Shown piece after piece: positions 62,188 through 64,000 of a DNA stretch of 64,000 bases. Both the position numbers and the translations under genes were made by a program. The notes beneath the pieces were generated by a model. The model ran no database searches. It was not told the DNA's origin and saw nothing but the letters and a program-made list of their open reading frames with translations. How positions within the stretch are numbered: position 1 is the stretch's first letter; every line of letters begins with the position of its first letter. Origin of the DNA: Streptomyces sp. A2-16 (GTDB lineage Bacteria; Actinomycetota; Actinomycetes; Streptomycetales; Streptomycetaceae); NCBI RefSeq assembly GCF_018128905.1, contig NZ_CP063808.1:7502001-7566000 (forward strand), read 5' to 3'.

Positions 62188-62465
62188 TCACCGCGATCGT
62201 CCTCATCAAGACCAGCGTGGACCGGATCCCCGAGATCGCGGAGCGGATCGCCGCGCTGGAGTCCGTGAGCGAGGTCTTCTCCGTCACGGGCACGTACGAC
62301 CTGATCGCCATGGTCCGGGTCAAGCGGCACGAGGACCTCGCCGAGGTCATCCCGGGCAGCATCAGCAAGATCCCCGGCGTCGAGGCGACCGACACCCACG
62401 TGGCCTTCCGCACCTACTCGCAGCACGACCTGGAGGCCGCGTTCGCGATCGGCCTCGACAGCTAG
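62184..62465 (+). CDS. Stand-alone Lrp/AsnC ligand-binding (RAM) domain protein
   Basis: 93 residues: an alpha-beta sandwich ligand domain (TAIVLIKTSVDRIPEIAERI, VFSVTGTYDLIAMVRVK, PGVEATDTHVAFRTY) without the helix-turn-helix of Lrp regulators. Such SraA-like proteins bind amino acids or modulate other regulators. The GTG overlaps the rhomboid stop. Its TAG stop shares CTAG with the convergent kinase gene. Confidence 0.9.
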   Translation: MITAIVLIKTSVDRIPEIAERIAALESVSEVFSVTGTYDLIAMVRVKRHEDLAEVIPGSISKIPGVEATDTHVAFRTYSQHDLEAAFAIGLDS

Positions 62466-64000
62466 GAGTCCAGCGCGAGCACGGTGATGCCGTCGGCGGT
62501 CGCGACATAGACGCGGCCGCCCCGGACCACCGGGGACTGGGTGCCGATGGACGCCCCGCCCTCGACGCGCTTGTGCCAGGTCTGCCTGCCCGCACGGTCG
62601 ATGCCGTAGAGGGTCGAACCACGGCGTACGTAGACCGTGTCGCCGGAGACCACCGGGTCGCTGTACTGGCTCCCCTCGTCGGTGAACCGGAAGGACCACA
62701 CCGTCGATCCGTCGGCGGGGTCCAGGGCGACGAGTTCGTAGTCGGACGCGGTGACGCCCAGGCCGCGGAACGGCACGCAGGTGAAGTAGCGGCTGCCGAA
62801 CGCCTTCTCGTTGGTCGAGTCCCACAGCGACCTGCCCGTGCGGCTGATGCCGTGCAGCGACTGCTCGCCGCCCGATCCGACGACCAGCGTGTCGCCGACC
62901 AGGGCGGGCCGCCCGGCGTCCAGGCCGGCCTTCGTCGCCCAGAGCCGCTTGCCGGTCTTCGCGTCCAGGGCCTGGACCTGGTCCCCGAAGGTACCGACGT
63001 AGACGACCCCGTCCGCCACCATGGGCTCGCTGGTGGGCGCGGCACCGGTCGGGGTGGACCAGCGCACGCTGCCGTCGGGGGCGTAGGCCCGCACTCCGCC
63101 CGCGTCCGAGCCGTCCCCGTAGGACACCAGGATCAGCTTGCCTGCGGCGACCAGGAACTGGCTGTTCGCCGCGAAGGACCTGGTCCAGCGGACCTTGCCG
63201 CGCGGGCCGAGCGCGCACAGCTCGGCGGCGCCCTCCTGGCCGTCCTCCAGCAGGCAGTGGACGCCGTCGGCGGTGGCGAGCGGGGACATGGCCTCGGCAC
63301 CGAGCGGGGTCCGCCACACGGCCCGTCCGTCCAGGTCCAGCGCGTGCAGCGCGCGGTCCGCGCCGCCGACGTACACCCGGGTGCCGTCGGGCGAGACCGC
63401 GGCACAGGGGCCGCGCCGCCCGCCGAGCCCCTGGACCTTGTACTGCCAGCCCGTGGCGGGCGTGCCCGTCGGGCCCGCCCCGACCTGCGCGGATCCGTCC
63501 GACCCGTCCCGCAGCCACAGCCATCCGCCCACGCCCGCGGCCGCCGCCACTCCTGCGCCGCCCGCCACGGCCCGCAGCAGCCCGCGCCGGGACGGCGGGG
63601 CGGGCGGCGGCGACACATGGGTGACCTCGGGGACGTCCGTGACGGTCACGGGCGCCACGTACTCGACCCGGCTCTCCCGCTCCCCCGAGTCGTGCCCGGG
63701 AACCCACCGCGCCCCGCTCGGAGCGGTCTCGGGCTCCTTGGCCGCACCGGGGGCGTACCAGCCCGGCCGGAGGCCCGCGCGCAGCGACTGTGTCGTGTGT
63801 CCGGCGGCCGCGACCAGCTCGGCGGGCGTGGGCCGCGCGCCGGGCTCGTCCCGCAGACAGGCCTCCACCAGCGGCAGCTGTTCCTTCGGTACGGCGGACA
63901 GGTCGACGTCCCCGGTCAGGATCCGCAGCAGAACGACCGAATCCTGCCCCTCGCCGAAGGGCTCCTTGCCGCCGGACGCGTACGCGAGGACCGCGCCCAG
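62462..64000 (-). CDS. Ser/Thr protein kinase with C-terminal PQQ/beta-propeller repeats (5' part missing)
   Basis: The visible 512 codons hold the end of a kinase C-lobe (LVEACLRDEPGARPTPAELV), a linker, one membrane helix in RGLLRAVAGGAGVAAAAGVG, and a beta-propeller of PQQ-like repeats such as VYVGGADRALHALDLDGRAVW and VYVGTFGDQVQALDAKTGKRL. The gene runs off the right edge, so the kinase core is not seen. The propeller is likely extracytoplasmic and may sense a ligand or protein. Confidence 0.9.
   Translation of the reverse strand: MGAVLAYASGGKEPFGEGQDSVVLLRILTGDVDLSAVPKEQLPLVEACLRDEPGARPTPAELVAAAGHTTQSLRAGLRPGWYAPGAAKEPETAPSGARWVPGHDSGERESRVEYVAPVTVTDVPEVTHVSPPPAPPSRRGLLRAVAGGAGVAAAAGVGGWLWLRDGSDGSAQVGAGPTGTPATGWQYKVQGLGGRRGPCAAVSPDGTRVYVGGADRALHALDLDGRAVWRTPLGAEAMSPLATADGVHCLLEDGQEGAAELCALGPRGKVRWTRSFAANSQFLVAAGKLILVSYGDGSDAGGVRAYAPDGSVRWSTPTGAAPTSEPMVADGVVYVGTFGDQVQALDAKTGKRLWATKAGLDAGRPALVGDTLVVGSGGEQSLHGISRTGRSLWDSTNEKAFGSRYFTCVPFRGLGVTASDYELVALDPADGSTVWSFRFTDEGSQYSDPVVSGDTVYVRRGSTLYGIDRAGRQTWHKRVEGGASIGTQSPVVRGGRVYVATADGITVLALDS

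Overview
The window is a 64 kb stretch of chromosome from a high-GC actinomycete, almost certainly a Streptomyces. GTG and TTG starts are common, codon third positions are strongly GC-biased, and it carries Streptomyces-type genes: MacRS, a DUF5931 sensor kinase, a SAV_6107-type HEPN protein, a ROK glucokinase of the GlkA type, DUF3040 and DUF5304 proteins. Names come from reading translations and motifs; no search was run. I see no prophage, insertion sequence, CRISPR array, tRNA or rRNA. This is core chromosome.

Layout. 1-7.1 kb (minus strand) is the dcw division and wall cluster in the order rsmH-ftsL-ftsI-murE-murF-mraY, driven by a good housekeeping-type promoter at 7341-7368. 7.5-13.1 kb (plus) holds a beta-carbonic anhydrase and a MoxR / DUF58 / transglutaminase operon. 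13.3-15.5 kb (minus) has a DUF3040 membrane protein, a methyltransferase and a HEPN protein. 15.7-19.2 kb is a degenerate ABC ATPase, a YhgE/Pip membrane protein and a TetR regulator. 19.6-26.7 kb mixes membrane proteins, two flavoprotein oxidoreductases, metF, thiE and an Rv2175c-type DNA-binding protein. 26.8-29.0 kb is a TPP-riboswitch-controlled thiO-thiS-thiG operon, followed by a PASTA Ser/Thr kinase.

The 520 bp gap at 31.1-31.6 kb is a nest of direct and inverted repeats, parts of which recur at 45.4 and 48.2 kb. 31.6-34.7 kb carries a deoxyribonuclease IV, a His-rich DUF4396 membrane protein under a perfect CsoR-like palindrome, a molybdopterin oxidoreductase, and the bacterioferritin / Bfd pair with an iron box. 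34.8-38.3 kb is aromatic biosynthesis: class II DAHP synthase divergent from a fused TrpE-TrpG gene with a Trp-Trp-Trp leader peptide and an attenuator-like hairpin. 38.2-43.1 kb (minus) runs plsC-like acyltransferase, macS, macR, pfkA, D-2-hydroxyacid dehydrogenase.

43.2-58.2 kb is an envelope and lipid neighbourhood: lipase, membrane protein, EEP hydrolase, glkA, DUF5304, ArsA-like ATPase, SRPBCC, phosphoesterase, FadD15-like ligase, Tat-exported cholesterol-oxidase-like enzyme, PimB-like and GT87 glycosyltransferases, lipoprotein metalloprotease and two NlpC/P60 hydrolases. From memory, much of it matches the mycobacterial Rv2172c-Rv2190c neighbourhood. The right end has a NYN-domain protein, a zinc-ribbon protein, a rhomboid protease, a stand-alone Lrp ligand domain and the 3' part of a PQQ-repeat kinase.

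The most notable observations are the CsoR-like operator/DUF4396 unit, the trp leader, the K-to-R Walker A changes in two P-loop proteins, the PPi-type signature in PfkA, the HEPN RNase motif, three related TetR-like operator palindromes, shared CTAG stop codons at two convergent gene pairs, and many genes that look leaderless.
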